Notes under the pieces: generated by a model
Seen by the model: the letters and a program-made list of their open reading frames with translations, nothing else
Databases searched by the model: none
Told to the model about the DNA's origin: nothing
Position numbers and translations under genes: made by a program
From: an uncultured Bacteroidia bacterium
GTDB taxonomy: Bacteria > Bacteroidota > Bacteroidia > Bacteroidales > CAJPTX01
Assembly: GCA_938038735.1 (NCBI GenBank)
Contig: CALHSW010000029.1
Coordinates: 1 to 64,000 of the forward strand
DNA length: 64,000 nucleotides
Reading direction: 5' to 3'
In this document: in pieces, positions 1-7,786 of the stretch
How positions within the stretch are numbered: position 1 is the stretch's first letter
How the letters are laid out: each line of letters starts with the position of its first letter

Positions 1-55
1 GAGCTTCTCGCGGGCGGAGCGGGGGATACAGGAGTGGAAGGTGGCGAGGGGGTAG
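1..55 (+). CDS. Possible 3' end of a gene cut by the window edge
   Basis: Frame 2 is open from the first base to a TAG at 53-55 and gives a short tail ending in EWKVARG. It precedes the promoter of the methyltransferase gene and may be the end of an upstream gene. With only 17 codons visible, no function can be assigned, and it may not be coding. Confidence 0.3.
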   Translation, partial: SFSRAERGIQEWKVARG

Positions 56-126
56 CGGCAGCAGCGTTACCGTTTTCTTACATTCCGCCACTTTCCACAG
101 CGGGTGCGGTTGCGTGTAAAAAAATG

Positions 127-134
127 TATCTTTG
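127..134 (+). promoter_or_regulatory. Bacteroidetes -7 box for the cytosine methyltransferase
   Basis: TATCTTTG matches the Bacteroidetes -7 consensus TAnnTTTG and lies 53 bases before the ATG at 188. The upstream TTG element is not well spaced, so only the -7 box is called. Confidence 0.55.
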
Positions 135-187
135 CGCAGGGAGGTAGTAGGGACTGTGAGAGGAATTGAATATGATAGTGCGTTTTC

Positions 188-901
188 ATGGGAGAGGCTA
201 AAGGGTTGCCGGTGATTAGCCTGTTTAGCGGTGCTGGCGGTTTAGATATAGGCTTTAGGAATGCGGGTTTTCGCATAGCGGTGGCTGTGGAGCAGGACGG
301 TGCCTGCTGCGAGACGCTGCGGGCGAATGTACCCGATTTGCCGGTGCTTTGCAAGGATGTTAGGGAGGTGTGCGGAGCGGAGATACTTGCAGTGGCTGGG
401 TTAGAGGTGGGCGAGGCAGCCTTGGTTATCGGGGGGCCGCCGTGCCAAAGCTTTAGCATGGCGGGCATGCGCCGAGGGCTAGATGATGAGCGGGGACGGT
501 TGCTTTTTGAGTTTGTTCGAATCGTACGAGAGACGCTGCCTAAGGGCTTTGTGCTTGAAAATGTAAAAGGGCTGACCAATTGGGATGGCGGGCGTGCGCT
601 GGAGCTCTTGGTGAGAGAGCTAGAAAGGCCTGTAGATTATGATGGGAAGGAGTTTCATTACTGCGTAGCACCCCCGCAGGTGCTGAATGCGGTGGATTAC
701 GGTGTGCCGCAGCAGCGCGAGCGTCTATTTGTCGTGGGGAACCGTTTGGGTAAGGGCTACGCATACCCATCGCCAAGGAAGGAGGCTTACAGAACGGTTT
801 GGGATGCAATCGGAGAGCTGCCTGAACCCTCAGAACCCTCGGAGCAAGCTAAGCGAGTGGCGGGATGTATTCCCGATAGAATAAAAAAGCATGGCTACTA
901 A
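188..901 (+). CDS. DNA (cytosine-5)-methyltransferase, N-terminal part or alpha subunit
   Basis: This 237-residue protein holds the first half of a C5 cytosine methyltransferase. Visible are motif I (LFSGAGGLDIGF, near residue 12), motif IV with the catalytic cysteine (GGPPCQSFS, C86), motif VI (ENVKG, about 124) and motif VIII (QQRERLF, about 175). Motifs IX and X are missing and are carried by the next frame, which overlaps by 11 bases. It is therefore either the alpha subunit of a two-polypeptide enzyme, as known for M.AquI, or a single gene broken at the A6 run at 883-888: removing one A would fuse the frames. No endonuclease is recognisable nearby. The DNA target cannot be read from the sequence. 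Confidence 0.88.
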   Translation: MGEAKGLPVISLFSGAGGLDIGFRNAGFRIAVAVEQDGACCETLRANVPDLPVLCKDVREVCGAEILAVAGLEVGEAALVIGGPPCQSFSMAGMRRGLDDERGRLLFEFVRIVRETLPKGFVLENVKGLTNWDGGRALELLVRELERPVDYDGKEFHYCVAPPQVLNAVDYGVPQQRERLFVVGNRLGKGYAYPSPRKEAYRTVWDAIGELPEPSEPSEQAKRVAGCIPDRIKKHGY

Positions 902-1304
902 AGAGAAATTGCCGAACCATGTAGCGACGGCGCATTCACAGACGACCATTGAGAAGATGAAGCGCGTACCGATAGGGGGGAAGCTGTCGGACGTGGAGCA
1001 GATATATGGTTCTACGTATCGGCGTTTGGATCCGGACAGACCTAGCTACACAGTGACGCGTAGCGGGTACAGGGATTTTATTCATCCGTACGCAGATCGA
1101 ATGCTCACGGTGCGAGAGCTGGCGTGTTTACAGACCTTTCCGTTAGATTGGGAGTTTAAGGGAGTGCGTTTGGATTCGTATAGCCATGCTCGCGGCGTAC
1201 CGATGACCCAGTTCGGGCAGGTTGAAAATGCAGTTCCACCGCTATTGGCGGAAGCGGTAGCGCATTCTGTGCGGGAGCAATGGTTTAACAGTGAGGAGGA
1301 ATAG
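891..1304 (+). CDS. DNA (cytosine-5)-methyltransferase, C-terminal part or beta subunit
   Basis: This 137-residue protein supplies what the preceding frame lacks: the end of the target-recognition region (SYTVTRSGYRDFIHP), motif IX (RMLTVRELACLQTFP) and motif X (FGQVENAVPPLLAEAV). Its ATG lies inside the last codons of the upstream gene in another frame, giving an 11-base overlap compatible with coupled translation. In its own frame a stop at 882-884 precedes the ATG. As I recall, M.AquI is encoded by overlapping genes of about 248 and 139 codons, and the sizes here are very close. A recent frameshift in the A6 run is the alternative. Confidence 0.85.
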   Translation: MATKEKLPNHVATAHSQTTIEKMKRVPIGGKLSDVEQIYGSTYRRLDPDRPSYTVTRSGYRDFIHPYADRMLTVRELACLQTFPLDWEFKGVRLDSYSHARGVPMTQFGQVENAVPPLLAEAVAHSVREQWFNSEEE

Positions 1305-1306
1305 CT

Positions 1307-1351
1307 ATGAAAGACGAGGCAAATCTCTTGATGCGTGGCTATGCAGGTTAG
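1307..1351 (+). other. 14-codon ORF after the methyltransferase, possible gene remnant
   Basis: An ATG two bases after the methyltransferase stop, preceded by a good GAGGAGG-like ribosome site, opens a frame of only 14 codons (MKDEANLLMRGYAG). It runs straight into the structured repeat at 1341. It could be the truncated start of a lost gene, for example a partner endonuclease, but the sequence is too short to say. Confidence 0.3.
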
Positions 1352-1432
1352 TCTTTCAGCCAGGCTTACCAATGGGCAAGGGGGAGGGGAGCTGAGGTCC
1401 TCTGGCTATTCAAAGACCGTCCTTCGGGCGGA
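1341..1432 (+). repeat. Structured intergenic repeat, copy 1 (divergent)
   Basis: This segment aligns with those at 28985-29084 and 32111-32208. All three share the opening AGTCTTTCAG, a CTT..CC/GG.CAAG hairpin, a GGCTATT spacer and a closing CCGTCC hairpin. Here the outer stem is GTCTTT with AAAGAC, whereas the other copies have AGAGAC, so pairing is kept. The last hairpin is CCGTCC/GGGCGG, keeping a G-U pair. This copy has lost the perfect CCGGGGG/CCCCCGG arm. It sits directly after the methyltransferase genes. Confidence 0.65.
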
Positions 1433-1583
1433 GCTGCGTTAGCGATGCTGTTTTTTTGCAACATTCTCTGTATCTATACGTTGTTGAGTTGGGTTGGGGG
1501 AGAAATTGGATTACAGAGGCTGCGAGGATAGAGTGAAAGCGCAGGGGCGTGGGCAAGAGGAGCTTGAGAACCTTGAAAAAGGC

Positions 1584-1591
1584 TATCTTTG
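1584..1591 (+). promoter_or_regulatory. -7 box of the nadC-nadA operon
   Basis: TATCTTTG fits the Bacteroidetes -7 consensus and lies 48 bases before the nadC ATG. A TTG at 1564-1566 is slightly too close to be a perfect -33 element. Confidence 0.5.
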
Positions 1592-1639
1592 CATTTCGTT
1601 GCGTTAACCGAATTGAATGGTTTTCGTTGAAAAGAGCTA

Positions 1640-2491
1640 ATGGCTATGGCATTGAAGTACAGCGGTTTGGTGGATAGAATAATAGACCTTGCATTGCAGG
1701 AAGATTTAGGTTCGGGTGATGTCGCTACGGAGGCGTTAGTGGCGCGTGAGGCGCAGGCGCACGCCCGACTAGTGGCTAAGGGTGAGGGCGTGGTGTCGGG
1801 CCAATGGGTGGCGGAGCGGGTTTTTGCCCATTTGGATGGCGGGGTGCGGTACCGCGCTATCTGTCCTGATGGGGGCGGAGTGAAGCGGGGGGACTTAATA
1901 GCCGAAATCAATGGACCCTACGCGAGTTTGCTTGAGGGGGAGCGCACGGCCTTGAACTTTTTACAGCATCTATCCGGAATAGCGACCGTTACAAGTAAGT
2001 ACGTTGCGGCCATAGGCGATTTGCCAACGCGTCTGCTCGACACACGAAAAACGGCCCCAGGGCAGCGGGTGCTGGAGAAAAGGGCAGTAGTAGATGGGGG
2101 TGGAGCGAATCATCGCATGGGGCTGTACGATTTGGCGATGATTAAAGATAACCATATCGCCGTGGCTGGAGGGATTAGGCAGGCAGTAGAAGGGGTGCGT
2201 AGGCATATACCTGTGTACATGAAGGTTGAGGTAGAGACGAGTACGCTAGAAGAGGTGGACGAAGCGTTGGCGTGCGGGGTTGAAATAATTATGCTCGACA
2301 ACATGGATGTGGAGACGATGCGTGCGGCGGTGCGGCGTATTGGGGGGCGTGCGTTGGTGGAGGCTTCGGGCAACGTGACGCTTGAGCGCGTGAGGGCGAT
2401 TGCGGAGACGGGGGTGGATTTCATAAGCAGCGGCGCAATAACCCATAGCGCACCGATACTTGACATCAGCATGAAGATGGGCGAGAAATAG
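1640..2491 (+). CDS. nadC: Nicotinate-nucleotide pyrophosphorylase (carboxylating)
   Basis: Cytoplasmic quinolinate phosphoribosyltransferase, which converts quinolinate and PRPP to nicotinate mononucleotide, CO2 and pyrophosphate in de novo NAD synthesis. At 283 residues it has the normal family length. Family signatures are LLDTRKTAPGQR (about 134), HRMGLYDLAMIKDNH (about 157), VKVEVET, IMLDNM and the C-terminal EASGNV..SSGAITHS segment. The ATG at 1640 follows AAGAGC. nadA follows after 31 bases in the same direction, so the two consecutive pathway enzymes form an operon. No L-aspartate oxidase (nadB) is in the window. Confidence 0.96.
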   Translation: MAMALKYSGLVDRIIDLALQEDLGSGDVATEALVAREAQAHARLVAKGEGVVSGQWVAERVFAHLDGGVRYRAICPDGGGVKRGDLIAEINGPYASLLEGERTALNFLQHLSGIATVTSKYVAAIGDLPTRLLDTRKTAPGQRVLEKRAVVDGGGANHRMGLYDLAMIKDNHIAVAGGIRQAVEGVRRHIPVYMKVEVETSTLEEVDEALACGVEIIMLDNMDVETMRAAVRRIGGRALVEASGNVTLERVRAIAETGVDFISSGAITHSAPILDISMKMGEK

Positions 2492-2522
2492 AGAGAGCGA
2501 AGAAATAAAAGGAAGAGGCACA

Positions 2523-3449
2523 ATGGATAGGCAGGCTTTAGCGGCGGAGATTGTACGACTGAAAAAGGAGAAGCAAGCGGTGCTCCTCGGACACTACTAC
2601 GCACCGGCGGAGGTGCAGGATGTGTGCGATTATGTGGGCGACTCGCTGGGACTTTCGCGCCAGGCGGCGAAAACGGAGGCTAAGATCATCGTTTTCTGCG
2701 GGGTGCATTTCATGGCGGAAACCGCCTCGGTTCTTGCGCAGGATAAGAAGGTGCTGCTGCCCGACTTAGCTGCGGGATGCTCTTTGGCGGAAAGCATTAC
2801 GGGGGCTGATGTGGCGGCGTGGCGCAAGGAGCATCCGAAAGGGGTGGTTATCAGCTACGTGAACACGACCGCAGAGGTGAAGGCCTACACGGATTGCTGC
2901 TGCACCTCAGCCAATGCGGTAGAGGTGGTTGAAAAATATAAGGATGCGCCGGCCATTCTCTTCCTCCCCGATTGGAATTTGGGGCACTACGTGCAGCGAA
3001 AGACAGGGGTGAAGATGGAGATATGGCGGGGGGCATGCCACGTACACGATATGTTTACCGCCTCAAAGATACTGCAGGCCTTGGCAAAGTACCCCGATGC
3101 AGAGGTGCTTGTGCACCCCGAGAGCAGCGGTTCTGCCACCCCAGAAATAGCAGACAATCCGCGGGTGCATATAGCCTCTACCACGGGTATGATACGTAGG
3201 GCTGCGGAGTCGGCGTGTAAGCGCTTTGTGGTGGTGACTGAGCCGGGCACGCTGCATAAGATGCAGGCGGCTGCGCCCGGCAAGGAGCTGATTAGGATAA
3301 GCGATGATGCCGAGTGTGAGCACATGAAGCTCGCCACGTTGGAGTCGGTTTACAATGCGCTTCTACGGGAGCAGCATGAGGTACGTGTCCCCGCGGAGCT
3401 GGCGAAGAGGGCCCTGCTTTCGATAGAGCGGATGATAGCAATAGGGTAG
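2523..3449 (+). CDS. nadA: Quinolinate synthase
   Basis: A [4Fe-4S] enzyme that condenses iminoaspartate with dihydroxyacetone phosphate to quinolinate, the substrate of the upstream nadC product. The 308 residues correspond to the short form. Likely cluster ligands are C86 (AAGCSLAE), C172 (GACHVHD) and C265 (DAECEHMKL), spaced as in characterised NadA. Substrate motifs GHYYAPAEVQD, FCGVHFMAETA, HPESSG and ASTTGMI are present. A CCC run at about 125-127 is outside the conserved ligand set. It ends the nadC-nadA operon. Confidence 0.96.
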   Translation: MDRQALAAEIVRLKKEKQAVLLGHYYAPAEVQDVCDYVGDSLGLSRQAAKTEAKIIVFCGVHFMAETASVLAQDKKVLLPDLAAGCSLAESITGADVAAWRKEHPKGVVISYVNTTAEVKAYTDCCCTSANAVEVVEKYKDAPAILFLPDWNLGHYVQRKTGVKMEIWRGACHVHDMFTASKILQALAKYPDAEVLVHPESSGSATPEIADNPRVHIASTTGMIRRAAESACKRFVVVTEPGTLHKMQAAAPGKELIRISDDAECEHMKLATLESVYNALLREQHEVRVPAELAKRALLSIERMIAIG

Positions 3450-3497
3450 TCCTGTTGAGAATAAGACGTTACGTTTCAACCAATAAATAGACTTAGG

Positions 3498-5168
3498 ATG
3501 CGCTACACAGACAGTCTTACGGGGATGTTTGCTAGTGCCATGAAGGAGTACTGGGAGCTACCGGCGTTGACAGAGTATGGCGGAGAGACGAAAAGCTACG
3601 CGCAGATAGCGCACACGGTGGCACGTTTGCATGAATTTTTCCGAGAGGTAGGGATAGAGCCTGGGGATAGGGTTGCGCTTATTGGGCGTAACTCCATCAA
3701 TTGGGTGTGTGGCTTTGTCGCGACAGTTACCTACGGCGCAGTGGTGGTGCCAATCCTCCATGAGTTTAAGGCATCAACGGTGCACGCCATAGTGGAGTTC
3801 AGCGGGGCGAAAATGCTTTTAACCTCGCAGTTGGTGTGGGAGACGCTCAGCGTAGAGGAGATGCCAAGCGTTCGCGTGATAATGGCTACGGATGGGTGGG
3901 ATGTGAAAGCGGAGCGCATGGGGCGAGGCATCGCGGGGCTGGTGAGCGCGGCGCAGCAGCGTTTCCGAACACGGTACCCGAACGGTTATCGCAAAGAAGA
4001 TGTGTCGTATCACGAGATGGTTGGCGATGACTTGGTGGAAATAAACTACACCTCGGGCACATCGGGGAATCCGAAGGGGGTGATGATTCCGAGCCGGGCT
4101 ATGATGTCAAATATGGAGTTTGCCGAGGGTGTTATCCCCGTAAAGCCGGGCGATCGGGTGTTGGCGGTGCTCCCGATGGCGCATGCGTATGGCCAGGCGT
4201 TTGACCTTTTGTACGCAATAGGGCACGGTCTGCACATTTTCGTGTTCTCTAAGATGCCAACCCCTACGGTGGTGATAGGAGCTTTTAAGGATGTGCGGCC
4301 TCGCTACATCTTGCTGGTGCCATTGGTTTTTGAAAAGATATACAAGTTGCGTATAAAGCCCTATGTGCGTAAGCCGTTGGTTCGCTTCTCGCTGCGTGTA
4401 CCATTGCTACGGCTTAAAGTGGCGGGTGAATTTCGTAAGGCTGTCACAGAGGCTTTTGGCGGGGAGTTCATTGAGGTAATCATAGGGGGTGCAGCGTTAA
4501 ACCCAGAGGTTGAGCGTTTCTTTACGCGCATAGGTTTCCGCTTTACGGTGGGATACGGAATGACGGAATGTGCCCCGATTATAAGCTATGCGCCGTGGGC
4601 GAATCGCAAGAAGTATAGCGCGGGGCGAGTGACTCCGAATATGGAGATGCGCATTAACAAGACGGCGTCGCATAGCGAGGTTGGAGAAATTGAGGTGCGT
4701 GGCGCGAACGTCATGTTGGGGTACTACAATCGTCCCGAGGCGACAGCGGAAGTGATGAGTGAAGATGGATGGCTACGTACGGGCGATTTGGGGGAGATAG
4801 ACGCTGCGGGCAATCTTACCATACGCGGACGCTGCAAGAATATGATACTTGGGCCGACGGGGCAGAATATATATCCTGAAGAGATAGAGGAGCTGCTTAA
4901 TAATTTGCCGTTCGTGCTGGAAAGCTTGGTGGTGCAAGACGGAAATCGGTTGGTGGGCGTAGCGGTATGGGATGAGGCGGCCTGTAAAAGGTCTAGGTTG
5001 AGCGAGGAGGACTTTGAGGCGATGCTCAAGAAAGCGTTGCCGAGGGTGAATGCAGAACTGCCCGCGTACAGCCAGCTCGCGGAGCTGCGAATGCGGCAGG
5101 AGGAGTTTGAGAAGACGCCCAAGCGAAGCATTATGCGCTACCTTTATTCGTTGGTTGGCACGAGGTAG
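3498..5168 (+). CDS. AMP-dependent long-chain acyl-CoA synthetase
   Basis: A 556-residue adenylate-forming enzyme, most likely activating fatty acids to acyl-CoA via an acyl-adenylate. The ATP-binding P-loop is YTSGTSGNPKGVM (about 178), followed by the GYGMTE motif (about 353), the hinge LRTGDLGEIDAAGNLTIRGR and a C-terminal domain with the NIYPEEIEELL segment. Substrate chain length cannot be read from sequence. It is transcribed alone after nadA, with a near-consensus -7 element (TACGTTTC) shortly upstream of the ATG. Confidence 0.9.
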   Translation: MRYTDSLTGMFASAMKEYWELPALTEYGGETKSYAQIAHTVARLHEFFREVGIEPGDRVALIGRNSINWVCGFVATVTYGAVVVPILHEFKASTVHAIVEFSGAKMLLTSQLVWETLSVEEMPSVRVIMATDGWDVKAERMGRGIAGLVSAAQQRFRTRYPNGYRKEDVSYHEMVGDDLVEINYTSGTSGNPKGVMIPSRAMMSNMEFAEGVIPVKPGDRVLAVLPMAHAYGQAFDLLYAIGHGLHIFVFSKMPTPTVVIGAFKDVRPRYILLVPLVFEKIYKLRIKPYVRKPLVRFSLRVPLLRLKVAGEFRKAVTEAFGGEFIEVIIGGAALNPEVERFFTRIGFRFTVGYGMTECAPIISYAPWANRKKYSAGRVTPNMEMRINKTASHSEVGEIEVRGANVMLGYYNRPEATAEVMSEDGWLRTGDLGEIDAAGNLTIRGRCKNMILGPTGQNIYPEEIEELLNNLPFVLESLVVQDGNRLVGVAVWDEAACKRSRLSEEDFEAMLKKALPRVNAELPAYSQLAELRMRQEEFEKTPKRSIMRYLYSLVGTR

Positions 5169-5273
5169 TGTCGGCGTAAGAGCTTCTCAAAATATTTCAA
5201 AGGGATGGGGGCCTCATCGCTGGAAAAGGGTGATGGGGGTGGTTGTTCTTTTACGGTGTTGCGGAAAAAGAGC

Positions 5274-5281
5274 TAACTTTG
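5274..5281 (+). promoter_or_regulatory. -7 box upstream of the SPOR/transketolase operon
   Basis: TAACTTTG matches the -7 consensus, 41 bases before the ATG at 5322. Confidence 0.5.
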
Positions 5282-5321
5282 CGGAAGTAAAGTCGGGAGC
5301 GTTAAACAGGGAGGATGAAGA

Positions 5322-5846
5322 ATGGAGAGAGAGCATAGGGTGGTGGTGCTTATGCTGCTGTGCGTGGTGGGGCTAGTGCAGTGCGGAGAGGTGCATGCGC
5401 AGGGGCGTTTGGTGGCGGAGGAGCTTGTGCAAGTTGGTGTGCAGGATGGCGGAGCGGTGATGATATCCCAACCCGATTTGTTGGCGGCGGCGATGCGACA
5501 GGATTTGATAGTAAACCGTACCGCACCGAAACTCAAGGGGTATCGGGTACGGGTGTACCGAGGGCTTGGCCGTAACGCCCGAGAGAGGAGCGTAGAGATA
5601 GCCAAGAGAATGGGAGAGCAGTACCCCAGCATGAAGGTTTACCGTTCGTATCAGGCGCCCTACTACTTGACGTCGGTAGGGAATTGCCGGACACGAATAG
5701 ATGCGCTTTCGCTACAGCATAGATTGCTGGACGAATATCCCCAAGCGTTTGTTATAGAGGAAGATATAGAACTTCCAGCACTTTGCGTTCAGGAGGAATT
5801 GGAGGTAGAGAGTCAAGGCGAGGCGAATAGGGAGGATGTGCAATGA
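5322..5846 (+). CDS. Exported SPOR-like domain protein
   Basis: A 174-residue protein with a hydrophobic N-terminal signal (VVVLMLLCVVGLVQCGEVHAQ), probably cut after HAQ; a cysteine at the end of the hydrophobic stretch leaves a lipoprotein possible. Residues about 68-145 look like a SPOR fold: it begins GYRVRVYRG, has the helix RSVEIAKRMGEQYP and repeats with CRTRIDALSLQHRLL. SPOR domains generally bind denuded peptidoglycan glycan strands. The stop overlaps the transketolase start (ATGA), so it is translationally coupled to a metabolic gene with no obvious functional link. Confidence 0.72.
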   Translation: MEREHRVVVLMLLCVVGLVQCGEVHAQGRLVAEELVQVGVQDGGAVMISQPDLLAAAMRQDLIVNRTAPKLKGYRVRVYRGLGRNARERSVEIAKRMGEQYPSMKVYRSYQAPYYLTSVGNCRTRIDALSLQHRLLDEYPQAFVIEEDIELPALCVQEELEVESQGEANREDVQ

Positions 5847-6706
5847 GTAGCGCGATAGAAGTGGCAGAACTGGCGCGGAGGTTGCGTATAGATAGCGTGC
5901 GGATGTTAGCCAGGGCTGGCAGTGGGCATCTTGGAGGGTGCTTGAGCGCAGCGGATATTATGGCGGTACTCTACGGAGCGCGGCTGCAGGTGCGGCCGGA
6001 CGAGCCGGAGTGGGAGGATAGGGATCGGTTCGTGCTGTCGATAGGCCACATAGCCCCGGTGTACTACGCTGCGCTGGCCGAGTGCGGCTTTTTCCCTACG
6101 GAGGAGCTTCTTACGCTTCGCACGCTAGGGTCGAGGCTTCAGGGGCATCCCTCACGAAGTCACGGCTTGCCAGGCGTTGACACGGCGAGTGGGTCGTTGG
6201 GGCAAGGGCTGTCGGTTGCGGTGGGCTTTGCGCTGGCGGCGCGATTGAAAGGTAAGGGATACCGCACTTACGCGTTGCTCGGGGATGGAGAGTTGCAGGA
6301 AGGACAGGTGTGGGAGGCTGCGATGAGCGCGGCTTTTTATGGGTTGGAAAACCTTACGGTGCTAGTGGATCGCAATCGGGTGCAAATTGATGGTCCCAAC
6401 CGGCAGGTGATGGAGCTGGAGCCGTTAGCTGATAAGTGGCAAGCGTTTGGATGGGATTGCATCGTTACGGAGGGGCACATGGTTCTATCGCTTCTCAATG
6501 CGTTAGAACAACGTGATAAGCTACAAAAGCCCTGCGTGATTATTTGCGAGACGGAGATGGGGCACGGCGTAGAGAGCATTGCTGGGGATTATCGATGGCA
6601 TGGGAAAGCTCCCTCTGAGGAGGATGCTGCGCATTTTGAAGAAGAAATAAACGAGTATAGCTCGGCGTTGCGGCAGCATCTTGAGGCCATGGAGCGTGGG
6701 CGGTAG
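5843..6706 (+). CDS. Transketolase, N-terminal (TPP-binding) subunit
   Basis: A 287-residue polypeptide equal to the first half of transketolase, transferring two-carbon units between sugar phosphates in the pentose phosphate pathway. The cofactor segment GDGELQEGQVWEAAM (about 152) with VDRNRVQIDG is the thiamine diphosphate/metal motif, and GSGHLGG is the conserved N-terminal loop. The C-terminal half is the next gene, 25 bases on. Split transketolases are common in bacteria, so this is a normal two-subunit enzyme, not a broken gene. Confidence 0.93.
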   Translation: MSSAIEVAELARRLRIDSVRMLARAGSGHLGGCLSAADIMAVLYGARLQVRPDEPEWEDRDRFVLSIGHIAPVYYAALAECGFFPTEELLTLRTLGSRLQGHPSRSHGLPGVDTASGSLGQGLSVAVGFALAARLKGKGYRTYALLGDGELQEGQVWEAAMSAAFYGLENLTVLVDRNRVQIDGPNRQVMELEPLADKWQAFGWDCIVTEGHMVLSLLNALEQRDKLQKPCVIICETEMGHGVESIAGDYRWHGKAPSEEDAAHFEEEINEYSSALRQHLEAMERGR

Positions 6707-6731
6707 AAACGGCAAATGAAAGGAGTAGGGC

Positions 6732-7742
6732 ATGCAGGAAAGAGGAGCAGTTCCGCAGTTGCTGGGAAAGGAGTCAACACGAGAGGGTTTTGCGCGAGGA
6801 GTGTTGCGTGCAGCAGAGGAGGATGAACGGGTGGTAGTGATAGGAATGGATGTGACAGGTTCTCTACAACTTACTGCGTTTAAGGATCGTTTCCCTAAGA
6901 AGTTTATCTCGGTAGGCATTGCCGAGCAGAACGGCGCAGGCGTAGCGGCTGGGTTGGCACTGAGTGGATTTCGCCCTGTGTTTGCAACCTATGCTACCTT
7001 TGCGACGACAAGAGCGCTTGATCAGATTCGGGTGAGCATATGCTACAACAACGCTCCGGTGGTGATAGGGGGGGCGCATGCAGGGCTTTCGGTAGGACCA
7101 GATGGTGCAACGCACCAGGCTTTGGAAGATATTGCTACGATGCGGGTACTGCCCCATATGAAGGTGTTAACCCCGTTGGACTCTAACCAGGCAGAAGCGA
7201 TGGCGTACTACGCATTGCGCAAGCACGAAGAGGGACCGCTATACATAAGGTTGGGACGTGCGGCCGTGGCAAATTTCACGGATGCATCGAAGGCGTATGA
7301 CCCTGCTGAAGTGACGCTCTATCGGTTCGGCGAGGCACCGAGGCTGCTGTTGCTAGCGTGTGGCACGATGCTGTACCCCACGCTGAATGCGGGTAAAGAG
7401 TTGGCACAGGAGGGGGTAAGCACTGCGGTGGTAGGGGTCTCGTGCGTTAAACCGTTCGATGTTGATGCAATAGTGCGGTACATTGAGCTGCTAAATGTGC
7501 AGGGTGTGGTGACGGTGGAAGAGCATCAAGTGGGCGGGGGCTTTGGTAGTATAGTTGCGGAGATGCTGAGCGGAGTGCGTCCGGTAAAGATGTTGCGAAT
7601 AGGGGTGAGGGATAGTTTTGGAGAGTCGGGAAGCCCTGACGATTTGTTGGCGAAGTATAAATTAGATTCGGCAGGTATAGCGGAGCAGGTGAGGGAATTC
7701 ACGCTGTGGGGTCTGTCGGGCAATGTGGTGGAGTCGCATTGA
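6732..7742 (+). CDS. Transketolase, C-terminal subunit
   Basis: A 336-residue partner of the preceding gene. It contains the transketolase pyrimidine-binding domain (VGIAEQNGAGVAAGLALSG, about 56-74, with the catalytic glutamate; then HAGLSVGPDGATHQALED) and the C-terminal domain (VVTVEEHQVGGGFGS). The two subunits would form the active site at their interface. The start at 6732 follows AAAGGAGTAGGGC. Confidence 0.93.
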   Translation: MQERGAVPQLLGKESTREGFARGVLRAAEEDERVVVIGMDVTGSLQLTAFKDRFPKKFISVGIAEQNGAGVAAGLALSGFRPVFATYATFATTRALDQIRVSICYNNAPVVIGGAHAGLSVGPDGATHQALEDIATMRVLPHMKVLTPLDSNQAEAMAYYALRKHEEGPLYIRLGRAAVANFTDASKAYDPAEVTLYRFGEAPRLLLLACGTMLYPTLNAGKELAQEGVSTAVVGVSCVKPFDVDAIVRYIELLNVQGVVTVEEHQVGGGFGSIVAEMLSGVRPVKMLRIGVRDSFGESGSPDDLLAKYKLDSAGIAEQVREFTLWGLSGNVVESH

Positions 7743-7786
7743 GAGGGGTGAGAAAAAGGTTAGAGGGTTGAACTAGAGGTTTTAGC

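Noticed and set aside
5843..7742. Transketolase broken by a frameshift
   Set aside because: The two halves have separate starts, a 25-base gap and complete domains; split transketolases are common.
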